The notes beneath the pieces were generated by a model, which was not told where the DNA came from, did no database searches, and worked only from the letters and a program-made list of their open reading frames with translations. Positions 52,268 through 61,424 of a stretch of 64,000 nucleotides of DNA are shown here, in pieces. Source of the DNA: JAQUOA01 sp037443785 (GTDB taxonomy: Bacteria; Bacteroidota; Ignavibacteria; UBA10030; UBA8401); assembly GCA_037443785.1 (NCBI GenBank), contig JBBINR010000003.1, positions 90,230 to 154,229 of the forward strand, written 5' to 3'. The first letter of the stretch is position 1. Every line of letters begins with the position of its first letter. Made by a program: the position numbers and the translations under genes.

Positions 52268-52980
52268 GAGATGCTTTCACAATAATTTTTTGAAATGACG
52301 TCGTATACCTGATTCATCAGTTTCATTTCATCTTCGCGTGTCGTTACACTTTTTGTCTCAATCAAATCGCCGAACACCGCATTGATTTCTGCGGGACGAA
52401 TATCGAACGAGCCTTTGGGAAGAATTTTAAAACTTCCATTGATCGCGACCGGAAGAATAGGCACCCCGGATTTTGCCGCCAGTGAAAATGCACCGCGTTT
52501 AAACGGTTGAAGTTTTCCATCGCGCGTCCGCGTTCCTTCGGCAAAGAGAAGAACCTGCCCGCCTTCACCGATTGCTTTTGCCGCACGGTCCAAGCTTTTC
52601 ATTGCTTCGGTGCCTCTTTTTCTATCGACCATAATATGATGGCCATACTTCAATGCCCACCCCCAAAATGGAATGTAGCTCAATTCTTTTTTAAACATGA
52701 TGCGCATTTGCGGAAAGAGTGTCATCAGCGTTGGAATATCGTATACACTGGCATGATTGCTGACGACAATAAAATTTCCACTTCGATCTAATTTTTCTAA
52801 TCCGGTTGGAATAACGTGCACATTTGAAATCCATAAAACAAACCTGCTCCATGTTGAGCCGGCCCAAAAATAAAATGCACCGCTGCGTTGAAACGGAAGG
52901 GAAATCAGCGCAGCAACCGAAAAAAAGAAATTGGTAATAACAATCAAAAGCAATCGGCATGCCGTTATGATCCAGCGCAT
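52264..52980 (-). CDS. plsC: 1-acyl-sn-glycerol-3-phosphate acyltransferase
   Basis: About 238 residues. N-terminal membrane helix, then the HX4D motif in VVSNHASVYDIPTL and the substrate motif LLFAEGTRTRDGKLQPFKRGAF. It adds the second acyl chain in phosphatidic acid synthesis at the inner membrane. Overlaps the M48 gene by one base (TGATG) and the methyltransferase gene by 4 bp. Confidence 0.92.
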   Translation of the reverse strand: MRWIITACRLLLIVITNFFFSVAALISLPFQRSGAFYFWAGSTWSRFVLWISNVHVIPTGLEKLDRSGNFIVVSNHASVYDIPTLMTLFPQMRIMFKKELSYIPFWGWALKYGHHIMVDRKRGTEAMKSLDRAAKAIGEGGQVLLFAEGTRTRDGKLQPFKRGAFSLAAKSGVPILPVAINGSFKILPKGSFDIRPAEINAVFGDLIETKSVTTREDEMKLMNQVYDVISKNYCESIS

Positions 52981-54101
52981 CAGCCATTCTCCTTTACAAT
53001 ATCACCGGCAGCAGCGTGAATGCGCTTATCGATGGATGGATGACTGTAAAAGAAAAATTCAATTACGGGATGTGGGGCCGCATCGGCTAGATTCATCGAC
53101 GCTAATTTTTTCATTGTTGAAACAAACGCCGGCTTATTGTTTGTCCGTTGCACCGCATACGCGTCGGCTTCAAATTCGTGCTTGCGAGAAAGGATATTTC
53201 CGATCGGAGAAGTGATAACCGAATATATTCCGAGCCAGAGTGTTAGCAAGGGAAGGGCAGCAATTTGCGACGGTGCGGCAAAGCCAAACCATGAAAGGGA
53301 AGCCGTATAGGCCATTGATGTAAGAAACAATCCAATGTAAATGCTCAATGTCCCGGTTAGAATTCCTTTCCAGATATGCCCATGCGAGTAATGCCCGAGT
53401 TCATGCGCAAAGACCACTTCGATTTCTTCTTCGGAAAAATTTTTGATCAATGTATCGCCAAGAAGAATGCGTTTTGATTTTCCGATTCCCGTAAACGCGG
53501 CATTTGCTTTCTTCGTCGTCTTGCTAAGATTGAATGAATAGATTCCTTCGACGATCATGGATGTCGATTGCGTGAGCGACAGGATTTTTTCTTTTAACGG
53601 AGAATCTTCCAATGGAATGAGTTTATAAAACAGCGGAAGAATAATGATTGGAGCGATTCGTGAAAGGCCGATGGAAAAAATAAACAATACGGTCGCAACG
53701 GCACACCACCAAAATTCAGGGAACGTTACGAGGAGGTAATAAAAAATTAAGACCAACGGTGTTGCGATCGGAATTGAAATGAGCACTCCTTTCAATCCTT
53801 CCCACAGCCACTGCAAAAATGTTTGATTGCTGAGTTGATATTTGTGCTCGAGAATAAATCCGGAATAAAAACTGAACGGAAATGAAATAAAACTTGTGAT
53901 GATTCCAATAATTGCTGAAAAGACCAGCAGTGTTCCGTATGGATGTGAAATCCACGATGCGCTGTACGTTTCTAATTTTGAAGTAAACCCGGTTGCAAGA
54001 AAAATAATTGTCACGATGAAGGAGACGATCGTGCCAGTCAAAGACACGATAAGCTTTGTTTTATTGTATCGTTTAACTTCGGTCGGAGTTGGAGCGGCCA
54101 T
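52980..54101 (-). CDS. M48-family metalloprotease (Ste24-like)
   Basis: About 373 residues. An N-terminal membrane region of several helices is followed by the zinc site VVFAHELGHYSHGH (HExxH) and a downstream acidic ligand in RKHEFEADAYAVQ. Related to eukaryotic Ste24 CAAX proteases and bacterial HtpX-like quality-control proteases. Probably in the inner membrane. First gene of a packed minus-strand operon: M48, plsC, methyltransferase, gatC, kdsB, possibly pyrG. Confidence 0.92.
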   Translation of the reverse strand: MAAPTPTEVKRYNKTKLIVSLTGTIVSFIVTIIFLATGFTSKLETYSASWISHPYGTLLVFSAIIGIITSFISFPFSFYSGFILEHKYQLSNQTFLQWLWEGLKGVLISIPIATPLVLIFYYLLVTFPEFWWCAVATVLFIFSIGLSRIAPIIILPLFYKLIPLEDSPLKEKILSLTQSTSMIVEGIYSFNLSKTTKKANAAFTGIGKSKRILLGDTLIKNFSEEEIEVVFAHELGHYSHGHIWKGILTGTLSIYIGLFLTSMAYTASLSWFGFAAPSQIAALPLLTLWLGIYSVITSPIGNILSRKHEFEADAYAVQRTNNKPAFVSTMKKLASMNLADAAPHPVIEFFFYSHPSIDKRIHAAAGDIVKENG

Positions 54102-54448
54102 AACTATGCTTGTTGTTCCAATAGCAAAAATAAAAACATATCATCATGCTCTACATCTTACGGAAATGAATTTCCAATGATAAGAGTGTGACAATTGTAA
54201 ATGATTGAGTAAACTACAGAGACGAAAAGGGATTTGATGTTCTGTGGTTTAGTAAAAATACAAAAGTGGGAATAAAAAAACAAATAGATAAAAGTGAATA
54301 TTGCGCGAATTTTAAGAGATTAAACTGTCTTAGTTCGCTGAAAAAGAATGTCAGCAATGGTTGATTCTTTACCACGCAAACGGTATTATGACGCAGCATA
54401 CGGCTTCAATTTATCTGCTGTGTAATCACTTTTTGAAGAACACTCGCC
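54102..54448. other. Divergent intergenic region (347 bp)
   Basis: Between the M48 operon and the large T9SS gene. I see no ORF, tRNA or conserved RNA. It holds a palindromic repeat at 54208-54253 and a short GGAAAT/ATTTCC inversion near 54160, and should contain promoters for both divergent genes, none clearly recognisable. Confidence 0.6.
54208..54253. repeat. Palindromic repeat, second copy of the CCACAGA family
   Basis: AGTAAACTACAGA (54208-54220) pairs with TCTGTGGTTTAGT (54241-54253) over 12 of 13 positions, including one G-U. The core resembles the repeat at 3411-3459. Confidence 0.45.
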
Positions 54449-57160
54449 ATGAAAAAATTTTGTTTGATATTTTTTTGTTGTGGATATCTCTTTTCTCAAG
54501 CTCACTATACAATTCTTTCTCACACGCAATATGAAGAATGCAAAGTTGTTCCCCGTATTGACAATTCCGGGATTTATGCAATCTCATCATTTGATGTCGA
54601 CGGCAGCATGATTTATCTCCGCCACTTTGATGAACCGCTTGTAACAGTTGTGCAAGGTAAAAATATTTCACTTCAACAGGCTGATGCTGCCGCTTCATTG
54701 GATATTACGAAAGGTTTTGTGGGGCGATCTTTTGGTAAAAATCAATTACCCCCCCAATCAGCTTTGCAGGATAAAAATATTCATTACGTGAAATCTTTTC
54801 TTGGTTCCAATCTATCATTGTTTGCGTCAGATGGAGGAGAGTTAACAAATTCGTCGGGGGAAACAATTCATGTCCACGTCGAAAGTAGAAATAACGTATC
54901 GCTTCAATTTGAGCTTTCGGAAATGAAGAAAGTATTTCATCTTTCGTTTCCGGGAGATCTGGCGTATGCCGACCTTATCGGCATTGATGCAAAAGGAAAT
55001 TCATTTGTATTAATAGAGCGTTACCAGTCAGAAATTCCACTCAAGGTTCAGAGAGAAATTTATACATTGTCGCCGGATGGAGACATACGCTCGTGCCTCG
55101 CTGTTCCGATGATCAAATTTTGTGTTCTGGTAAAAGAATTTCAAATTGATTCGAGTGGAGCGCTGTACCACCTGCTTGCGGCACGTGATGGATTGCATCT
55201 TATTCGCTGGGACGGTCTGACAACGTACGCTGCCGGTACCATTTCGTACCCAAAAGAATTTCAGTACGAAGAGCATTACAATACATTTCTTACGACTGCC
55301 GAAGCAGTTCCTGAAACGCCAAAAGGAATTCTTACGGCAGCAAACCGGCAAACAGCGCTGCGTCTTGGGGAAGAATATGCGTTACATACCTACACATGTG
55401 CTGCAAATAATTTATCTCCCTTCGACGTTATTGGACCTGACGGCGATGCTGTCCGCACACCATCGTGGCTTGTTCCTGGAATCAATGCGCGTGTTGCGTA
55501 CATGTGGGGTGGTTTCAACACACTGACGCAGTACGATGCAGGCCTGGCATCGGGAAAATATGCCGGTGATATTAATACCGCAGGCGTTTCAGCGTACGCC
55601 GTTGGAGTTGATTGTTCTGGATTTGTCAGTCGCTGCTGGCAATTAACCAGTCATTACGCAACTTCGATGATGCCGGACATCACCACACAATATGCTGCTT
55701 GGGATGAGTTAAAACCCGGCGATGCTATTCACAAAGTTGGCCACGTTCGAATGTTTGTAGAAAAAATGCCGAACGGCAGTTTGCGTGTTGTTGAATCGTC
55801 CGGACGAGGATGGGATGTGAGCTATTGGTCGTACGCACCGTCTGATTTGAACGGAGTCTATACACCGCGATACTATAATGGAATGGAAACGACATACTCA
55901 ATGAATAAACCGGAATTAGTCTCTGCTTCGATCGTTACTGACTCAACAGTTCAACTTGTGTGGAAAAGCGACACCACTCAAGTTGCCGGATACCGCCTGT
56001 ATGCAACATCCGACGGGAAACAATGGTCACAGCTCATGTCCGAATCTATACTAAAGGATACATCCGTAGTTTTGGTTTTAAAAAATTCATTTTCCTCGTA
56101 TCGCGTATCGTCCGTTCTTCGAGGTAGTCAAATAATTGAAGGTCCCTTGTCCAATGCCTTGAGCGTTGGAAATTTTTTGCACACATCGAAAATATTGATC
56201 GTTGACGGTTTTGAACGTGCCAGTGGTGCGGGAAGCTGGCAGGGTCCGGGAAATGTTTTTGTTACGAGGTATGGGGTGGCGATAGGAAAAAATAAAACGT
56301 CGTACGAAAGCATTAAAAATTCTCAGTTGACAAATTTACAATTCCAATTATCAAACTATGCAACGGTATTCTGGATGCTCGGCGATGAATCGACACAAGA
56401 TGAAACCTTTTCAACGACAGAACAAACATTGGTAAAACAATATCTTGAAAGCGGAGGACATCTGTTTGTTTCTGGAAGTGAAGTGGGATGGGATTTATCG
56501 TACAAAGGCTCTGCTTCTGATAAAGAATTTTATGGTTCGTATTTGAAAGCAGCGTATGTTTCTGATGATGCCGGCTCATACAACGTGAACGGAATAGGCG
56601 CTCCAATCTTTACAAAATGTTCGTTCACCATCGGTCAAATGTATGATGAAGATTATCCGGATGAAATTAGCAGTGCTGGCGGAAGCTCGCTTTGTTTTCA
56701 ATACGGCAATCAGAAAGGAGCCGGTGTATCCTATCGCGGAAATTTCGGGAGTTCTGTCATACCCGGTGGTGTCATGTATCTGTCATTCCCGTTGGAAACA
56801 ACGGCATCAGATTCCGGTTTTGAAAATGTCATTAATTGTGCAATGGAATATTTTGATCCGCTTTCTTTTGTTGAACAACCGTTCGTGACAGTTCTAAAAG
56901 ATTTTTCATTGTCACAGAATTATCCGAATCCATTTAATCCTTCAACAATGATCAATTATCATTTACCAATGAACAGTTTCGTTTCCCTGAAAGTATTTGA
57001 TCTTGTCGGCAGAGAAGTTGCGACGCTTGTGAATGAAAATCTTCCAGTCGGAGCACATGAAGCAAAATTTAACGCATCTAGCCTGTCTAGCGGTATGTAT
57101 TTCTACACTTTGCAAGCAGGAAATTATCGTGCAGCGAAAAAGATGGTTTTAGTAAAATAA
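54449..57160 (+). CDS. Large secreted multidomain protein: NlpC/P60-like, FN3-like and T9SS sorting domain
   Basis: About 903 residues. The signal peptide (MKKFCLIFFCCGYLFSQ) is followed by a ~280-residue beta-rich region. The NlpC/P60-like part (~345-475) has the Cys nucleophile in VGVDCSGFVSRCWQL and a His in KVGHVRMFVEK. An FN3-like domain (~488-575) follows, then a ~230-residue domain starting ILIVDGFERASGAGSWQG with EQTLVKQYLESGGHLFVSGSE, which resembles a module found beside FN3 in FCB hydrolases. The C-terminal T9SS type A domain begins LSQNYPNPFNPSTMI. The putative hydrolase could cut peptidoglycan-type peptides or other amides at the cell surface. Confidence 0.85.
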   Translation: MKKFCLIFFCCGYLFSQAHYTILSHTQYEECKVVPRIDNSGIYAISSFDVDGSMIYLRHFDEPLVTVVQGKNISLQQADAAASLDITKGFVGRSFGKNQLPPQSALQDKNIHYVKSFLGSNLSLFASDGGELTNSSGETIHVHVESRNNVSLQFELSEMKKVFHLSFPGDLAYADLIGIDAKGNSFVLIERYQSEIPLKVQREIYTLSPDGDIRSCLAVPMIKFCVLVKEFQIDSSGALYHLLAARDGLHLIRWDGLTTYAAGTISYPKEFQYEEHYNTFLTTAEAVPETPKGILTAANRQTALRLGEEYALHTYTCAANNLSPFDVIGPDGDAVRTPSWLVPGINARVAYMWGGFNTLTQYDAGLASGKYAGDINTAGVSAYAVGVDCSGFVSRCWQLTSHYATSMMPDITTQYAAWDELKPGDAIHKVGHVRMFVEKMPNGSLRVVESSGRGWDVSYWSYAPSDLNGVYTPRYYNGMETTYSMNKPELVSASIVTDSTVQLVWKSDTTQVAGYRLYATSDGKQWSQLMSESILKDTSVVLVLKNSFSSYRVSSVLRGSQIIEGPLSNALSVGNFLHTSKILIVDGFERASGAGSWQGPGNVFVTRYGVAIGKNKTSYESIKNSQLTNLQFQLSNYATVFWMLGDESTQDETFSTTEQTLVKQYLESGGHLFVSGSEVGWDLSYKGSASDKEFYGSYLKAAYVSDDAGSYNVNGIGAPIFTKCSFTIGQMYDEDYPDEISSAGGSSLCFQYGNQKGAGVSYRGNFGSSVIPGGVMYLSFPLETTASDSGFENVINCAMEYFDPLSFVEQPFVTVLKDFSLSQNYPNPFNPSTMINYHLPMNSFVSLKVFDLVGREVATLVNENLPVGAHEAKFNASSLSSGMYFYTLQAGNYRAAKKMVLVK

Positions 57161-57183
57161 CATAAAGAGTAACTTTGTTCCAA

Positions 57184-57216
57184 AGTGATGCCATGACGTA
57201 GAGTCATGGCATCACT
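57184..57216. terminator. Hairpin between convergent genes
   Basis: AGTGATGCCATGAC (57184-57197) and GTCATGGCATCACT (57203-57216) form a perfect 14-bp stem with a GTAGA loop, between the large T9SS gene and the convergent tex. There is no strong T-tract, so the mechanism is uncertain. Confidence 0.7.
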
Positions 57217-57228
57217 GCTGAAAGTTGT

Positions 57229-59514
57229 TTATCGCTTTTGATCCTTACCTTCGTCATTCTTCTTTCCAAACTTTGCCCGCAGATCTTCCAGCGTGAAACT
57301 CTTTTCACCGTACGGTTTTGCGTCTTCTTTTTTCTTTGCGGATGACGCAATGCTTGCCTGGGATTTCATTGAAAGCGAAATTCGCTTTAACTGCTCATTC
57401 ACTTCAAGCACGCGTACCTTCACAATTTGTCCTACCTTTACAACGGTTTTCGGATCTTCGACGAAGCGATCGGCAAGCTGCGAAACATGCACAAGTCCGT
57501 CTTGATGCACGCCAATATCAACAAAAGCGCCAAAGTTTGCCACGTTGGTAATAACACCTTCCAATTCCATTCCCGTTTTCAAATCGGAAATTTCTTTGAT
57601 GCCGTCTTTGAATGTTGCGTATCGAAATTCTGCTCGCGGATCGCGTCCCGGTTTTTTTAATTCCGTTACAATATCACGCAATGTTGGTTCGCCGACAGTT
57701 TTCGTTACATATTTTTTAATATCAATCTTATCAAGCATTGACGGATTCTTCATGACTTCATCCAGCGGCATTTTAATATCTTTTAAAATCTTTTCTGCGA
57801 TGGAATAACTTTCCGGATGCACTGCCGAAGAATCCAACGGGTTTTTTGCATTACGGATTCTTAAAAATCCGGCAGATTGCTCAAACGCTTTCGGGCCAAA
57901 CTTCGGAACTTCCAATAAATCTTTTCGGCTTGCAAACGCGCCGTTCTCATTTCTGTATTCGACAATATTTTTTGCAATCGTCGAATTGATTCCAGCAACG
58001 TAACTCAGCAATTCTTTCGAAGCCGTGTTGAGATCAACGCCAACGTAGTTTACGCAGCTTTGTACGGTTTCTTCCAATTTTTTCTTTAATAATTTTTGAT
58101 CGATATCATGCTGATATTGTCCGACGCCGATTGATTTCGGATCGATCTTTACCAATTCGGCAAGCGGATCCATCAACCGCCGGCCGATTGAAATTGCACC
58201 GCGCACGGTAATATCAAGTTCGGGAAACTCATCGATTGCCACTTCACTTGCCGAATAAATTGATGCGCCGGATTCATTCACCACAACCTTCGTCGGTTTT
58301 TTCTTTATTCCTTTCAGCGCTTCAATAATGAACTCATCGGTTTCGCGGCTTGCGGTTCCGTTGCCAATCGCAATCAATTCAATGGAATATTTTTCAATTA
58401 ATTTCTGAACGATCTTTTTCGCTTTTTCACGTTCCGTTTCGCCGGATGTGTGTGGAAAGATGGCGATGTATTCTAAAAATTTCCCTGTCTCATCCATCAC
58501 AGAAACTTTGCACCCGGTGCGAAATCCCGGATCGACGCCGAGTGTTGGTTTCATTCCGGCCGGAGAAGCAAGAAGAAGTTCGCGCAGGTTTGCTTCGAAT
58601 GTTTTGATCGATTCAAGATCAGAAAATTCTTTCTTTAACAAACGCACTTCGGCGATGATTGTTGTTTTCATCAATCGCTCAAACGCATCGTTCAGCATCG
58701 AAGAGTAAAATTCTTTCACCGAATCCAGATGTGATTTTATCTCCATTGATTCGAGATAATTCTGGACAAATATTTCTTCAAATTGCAGCGAGAAAACGAC
58801 GATTTCTTCTGCTTCACCTCGGCGAAGCGCCAGCATATTGTGAGGTTGAATATCCTTTACGCGTGCTTTATAGTCGCGGTACATTTCAAACTTTGTTGTT
58901 CCGGCAGGGAATTTTTTCTCATCAATCGATGAAATAAACATTCCTTCGCTCAAGAAATATTCGCGCACATGCTGACGGTATTCTGCTTTTTCTGAAATTT
59001 CTTCAGCAAGAATATCCGATGCACCGGCGAGCGCTTCCTGCACCGTTTTCACTTCCAATTTTTTGGAAAGATATTTTTCCGCTTCCTTTTCAAGATTTAC
59101 ACGCTTTGCATCGGCATTATTTTTTGACTTAATCCATTCTGCCAGCGGTTCCAATCCTTTTTCTTTCGCAATCGTGGCGCGTGTTCGTTTCTTCGGTTTG
59201 TACGGCAGGTATAAATCTTCGAGTTCCGTTTTCGAAAGACAATCTTCAATGGTTTTTTTTAATTTTGGTGTCAGTTTCTTCTGTTCGTCGATCGATTTTA
59301 AGATCGTTTGTTTGCGTTCTTCCAGCTCCAACAGATAATCGAATCGGTCAAACAAATTACGGAGCTGGGTCTCATCCATTTCGCCCGTGCGTTCTTTTCG
59401 ATACCGAGCAATAAATGGAATTGTGCCCCCGTCAGCACGAAGTTCTAATGCGCTGGTAATTTGCGCCGGTGACAGAGAAAGTTCATTGGAAAGAAGTTTT
59501 GGAATATCGAGCAT
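57229..59514 (-). CDS. tex: Tex-family RNA-binding transcription factor
   Basis: About 761 residues. N-terminal Tex domain (FIARYRKERTGEMDETQLR), a YqgF-like RNase H fold (LGVDPGFRTGCKVSVMD), a helix-hairpin-helix region (LLSYVAGINSTIAKNIVEYR) and an S1 domain (GMELEGVITNVANFGAFVDIGV). Tex binds nucleic acids and affects transcription. An in-frame ATG at 59667 exists, but MLDIPKLLSNELSLSPAQ at 59514 is the standard N-terminus. Confidence 0.94.
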   Translation of the reverse strand: MLDIPKLLSNELSLSPAQITSALELRADGGTIPFIARYRKERTGEMDETQLRNLFDRFDYLLELEERKQTILKSIDEQKKLTPKLKKTIEDCLSKTELEDLYLPYKPKKRTRATIAKEKGLEPLAEWIKSKNNADAKRVNLEKEAEKYLSKKLEVKTVQEALAGASDILAEEISEKAEYRQHVREYFLSEGMFISSIDEKKFPAGTTKFEMYRDYKARVKDIQPHNMLALRRGEAEEIVVFSLQFEEIFVQNYLESMEIKSHLDSVKEFYSSMLNDAFERLMKTTIIAEVRLLKKEFSDLESIKTFEANLRELLLASPAGMKPTLGVDPGFRTGCKVSVMDETGKFLEYIAIFPHTSGETEREKAKKIVQKLIEKYSIELIAIGNGTASRETDEFIIEALKGIKKKPTKVVVNESGASIYSASEVAIDEFPELDITVRGAISIGRRLMDPLAELVKIDPKSIGVGQYQHDIDQKLLKKKLEETVQSCVNYVGVDLNTASKELLSYVAGINSTIAKNIVEYRNENGAFASRKDLLEVPKFGPKAFEQSAGFLRIRNAKNPLDSSAVHPESYSIAEKILKDIKMPLDEVMKNPSMLDKIDIKKYVTKTVGEPTLRDIVTELKKPGRDPRAEFRYATFKDGIKEISDLKTGMELEGVITNVANFGAFVDIGVHQDGLVHVSQLADRFVEDPKTVVKVGQIVKVRVLEVNEQLKRISLSMKSQASIASSAKKKEDAKPYGEKSFTLEDLRAKFGKKNDEGKDQKR

Positions 59515-59560
59515 AAAAAAAATTATTGGTGATGAATAATAGTGATGTACAAATAAAACA

Positions 59561-59588
59561 CCGCAGAAAAAAACCAGCATTTCTGCGG
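59561..59588 (-). promoter_or_regulatory. Terminator-like hairpin in the tex leader
   Basis: CCGCAGAAA (59561-59569) and TTTCTGCGG (59580-59588) form a perfect 9-bp stem. On the minus strand it is followed by TGTTTTATTT and ends about 46 bp before the tex ATG. It looks like an intrinsic terminator in the 5' leader, either attenuating tex or stopping transcripts from upstream. Confidence 0.45.
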
Positions 59589-59781
59589 CGCAGTGCAAAG
59601 ATAAAAGAGAATTGCTGAAGAACAAAATATTTTTTGCCGCAAATATACAATTCATAAATTGCTGCAACGGTGATGATCAACTTTAAATGGTGTATTCATC
59701 AATAGTATGATCTGCTTGTTGAAACTACCGTTTATTTTATTTACCATGCAACATATCTTTTCATAATTTAAAAGCACAACT

Positions 59782-61377
59782 ATGTCGACCACATCAAAAG
59801 AACGCCATATCGGAACGATTAAAAGCATCACCAGCTCGACCGTTGTCGTTATGCTGGATGATGATCTTATTACGATGGAACGAATAATCAACAACAAAGT
59901 CTATCGCATCGGACAGATTGGATCGTTTATTATTCTTCCTGTTGGTGCCGTTGAAATTGTCGGAGTTATTACCCGCGTCTACATGGCGAGCGAATTGAAT
60001 AAAGAGTTGGAAGCGCAGGTGATTGGATCCGTGACGGATGGAAAGTTCCAAAAAGGCGTCGTTGCCTATCCGACGGTCGGCGGCGATGTGTTTATGACGG
60101 ATGAAGAAGGAATTTCGACGGTGTTTGCTTCTTTTTCACAATATGGATTTGCGGTCGGAGATATTTCAGGATATGTCGGCGAGCGGCAATATATTGATCC
60201 GAATAAATTTTTTGGAAAGCATGTTGCAGTGCTCGGATCGTCCGGCTCGGGAAAATCAACGACGGTTGCTTCCATTCTTCAAAAAGTACAGATGTTTTCG
60301 AACACTCATGTGATTATGCTTGATATTCACAACGAATACTCTGCGGCGTTTCATGAGTACGGAAATCTGATCAACATTACTGAACTTGAAATGCCGTACT
60401 GGTTCATGAATTTTGAAGAGATGCGGGAGATGTTCGTCGATGAAAATGAATCGTCGGCGCAAAGTCAGATTCAAATGCTGAAAGATCTGGTGTTGAATGC
60501 GAAGAAAGCAAAAAATCCAGAACTTCAAGCGATCATGACCGTTGATTCGCCCGTGTTTTATGATTTGAACGAAGTCCGCGCAAAATTTCAATTTTATGAT
60601 ACCGAACGTATTTCCACAAGCACGGGTGTGCGCGAAGGTCCATTCTTCGGTCAGTTCACACGATTTCTTGTCCGTTTAGATAGTAAGATGACGGACAAAC
60701 GGTACGAGTTCATGTTCCGCCCGCGAAAGTTTAAAGACTCTCTTGCACTGAAAGATATTCTCAACAAACTGCTTGGCATCGAAAATAAAAAACAAATTAC
60801 TGTTATCGACTTGAGCGGTGTCCCGTTCGATATCGTGAATACGATTGTTGCTTTGCTGGCGAGAACGGTATTCGATTTTAATTTTTGGAACAAGAGTAAA
60901 ACAGATTTCCCTGTGCTCATGTTGTTTGAAGAAGCGCATAACTATTTGCCTCAAGTACCGACTCCGCAAAATCGCGCAGCGCGAAAGATTGTCGAACGAA
61001 TTGCAAAAGAAGGGAGAAAGTACGGCATTTGCTGTATGATCGTCAGTCAGCGCCCGTCGGAACTTTCTGAAACAATTCTTTCACAATGTAATAACTTTGT
61101 CATTCTCCGGTTGACGAATCCGACCGATCAAAATTTTGTCAAGAAATTGGTACCCGATGCTTTTGCGGGAATGTTTGATATTCTTCCGGCGATGCGTCAA
61201 GGAGAAGCATTGTTTGTTGGTGATGCGACGGCATTGCCTTCGCGCGTGCAATTGGATTTTCCACAACCCCCGCCGAACAGCTCGGATATCATGTTCTATG
61301 ATAAATGGGTTGCAACGGAAAATCCGACCGATGTTTCCGCTGTTGTCGACCGTTGGTGGAAACAAGAACGAGAGTAA
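59782..61377 (+). CDS. HerA-like ATPase (DUF87)
   Basis: About 531 residues. A HAS-barrel N-terminus (HIGTIKSITSSTVVVML) is followed by the P-loop AVLGSSGSGKSTT (~150-161), a long helical insertion, Walker B in FPVLMLFEEAHNYLPQ, and the FtsK/HerA-type C-terminal part (IVSQRPSELSETILSQCNNFVILRL). HerA family proteins are hexameric DNA translocases that often pair with NurA in DNA end processing. No nurA, SIR2 or other effector gene lies beside it. The cyclase gene follows by 47 bp. Confidence 0.88.
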   Translation: MSTTSKERHIGTIKSITSSTVVVMLDDDLITMERIINNKVYRIGQIGSFIILPVGAVEIVGVITRVYMASELNKELEAQVIGSVTDGKFQKGVVAYPTVGGDVFMTDEEGISTVFASFSQYGFAVGDISGYVGERQYIDPNKFFGKHVAVLGSSGSGKSTTVASILQKVQMFSNTHVIMLDIHNEYSAAFHEYGNLINITELEMPYWFMNFEEMREMFVDENESSAQSQIQMLKDLVLNAKKAKNPELQAIMTVDSPVFYDLNEVRAKFQFYDTERISTSTGVREGPFFGQFTRFLVRLDSKMTDKRYEFMFRPRKFKDSLALKDILNKLLGIENKKQITVIDLSGVPFDIVNTIVALLARTVFDFNFWNKSKTDFPVLMLFEEAHNYLPQVPTPQNRAARKIVERIAKEGRKYGICCMIVSQRPSELSETILSQCNNFVILRLTNPTDQNFVKKLVPDAFAGMFDILPAMRQGEALFVGDATALPSRVQLDFPQPPPNSSDIMFYDKWVATENPTDVSAVVDRWWKQERE

Positions 61378-61424
61378 CTGTATCCTTCAGCAATTTTGAA
61401 ACATATGGAAGACCGCCGCATATA

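Noticed and set aside
54102..54448. tRNA or small RNA gene in the 347-bp gap
   Set aside because: No cloverleaf, TTCGA-type T-arm or terminator-bound structure was seen.
59782..61377. HerA-based antiphage system
   Set aside because: No SIR2, DUF4297 or nuclease effector gene adjoins it.
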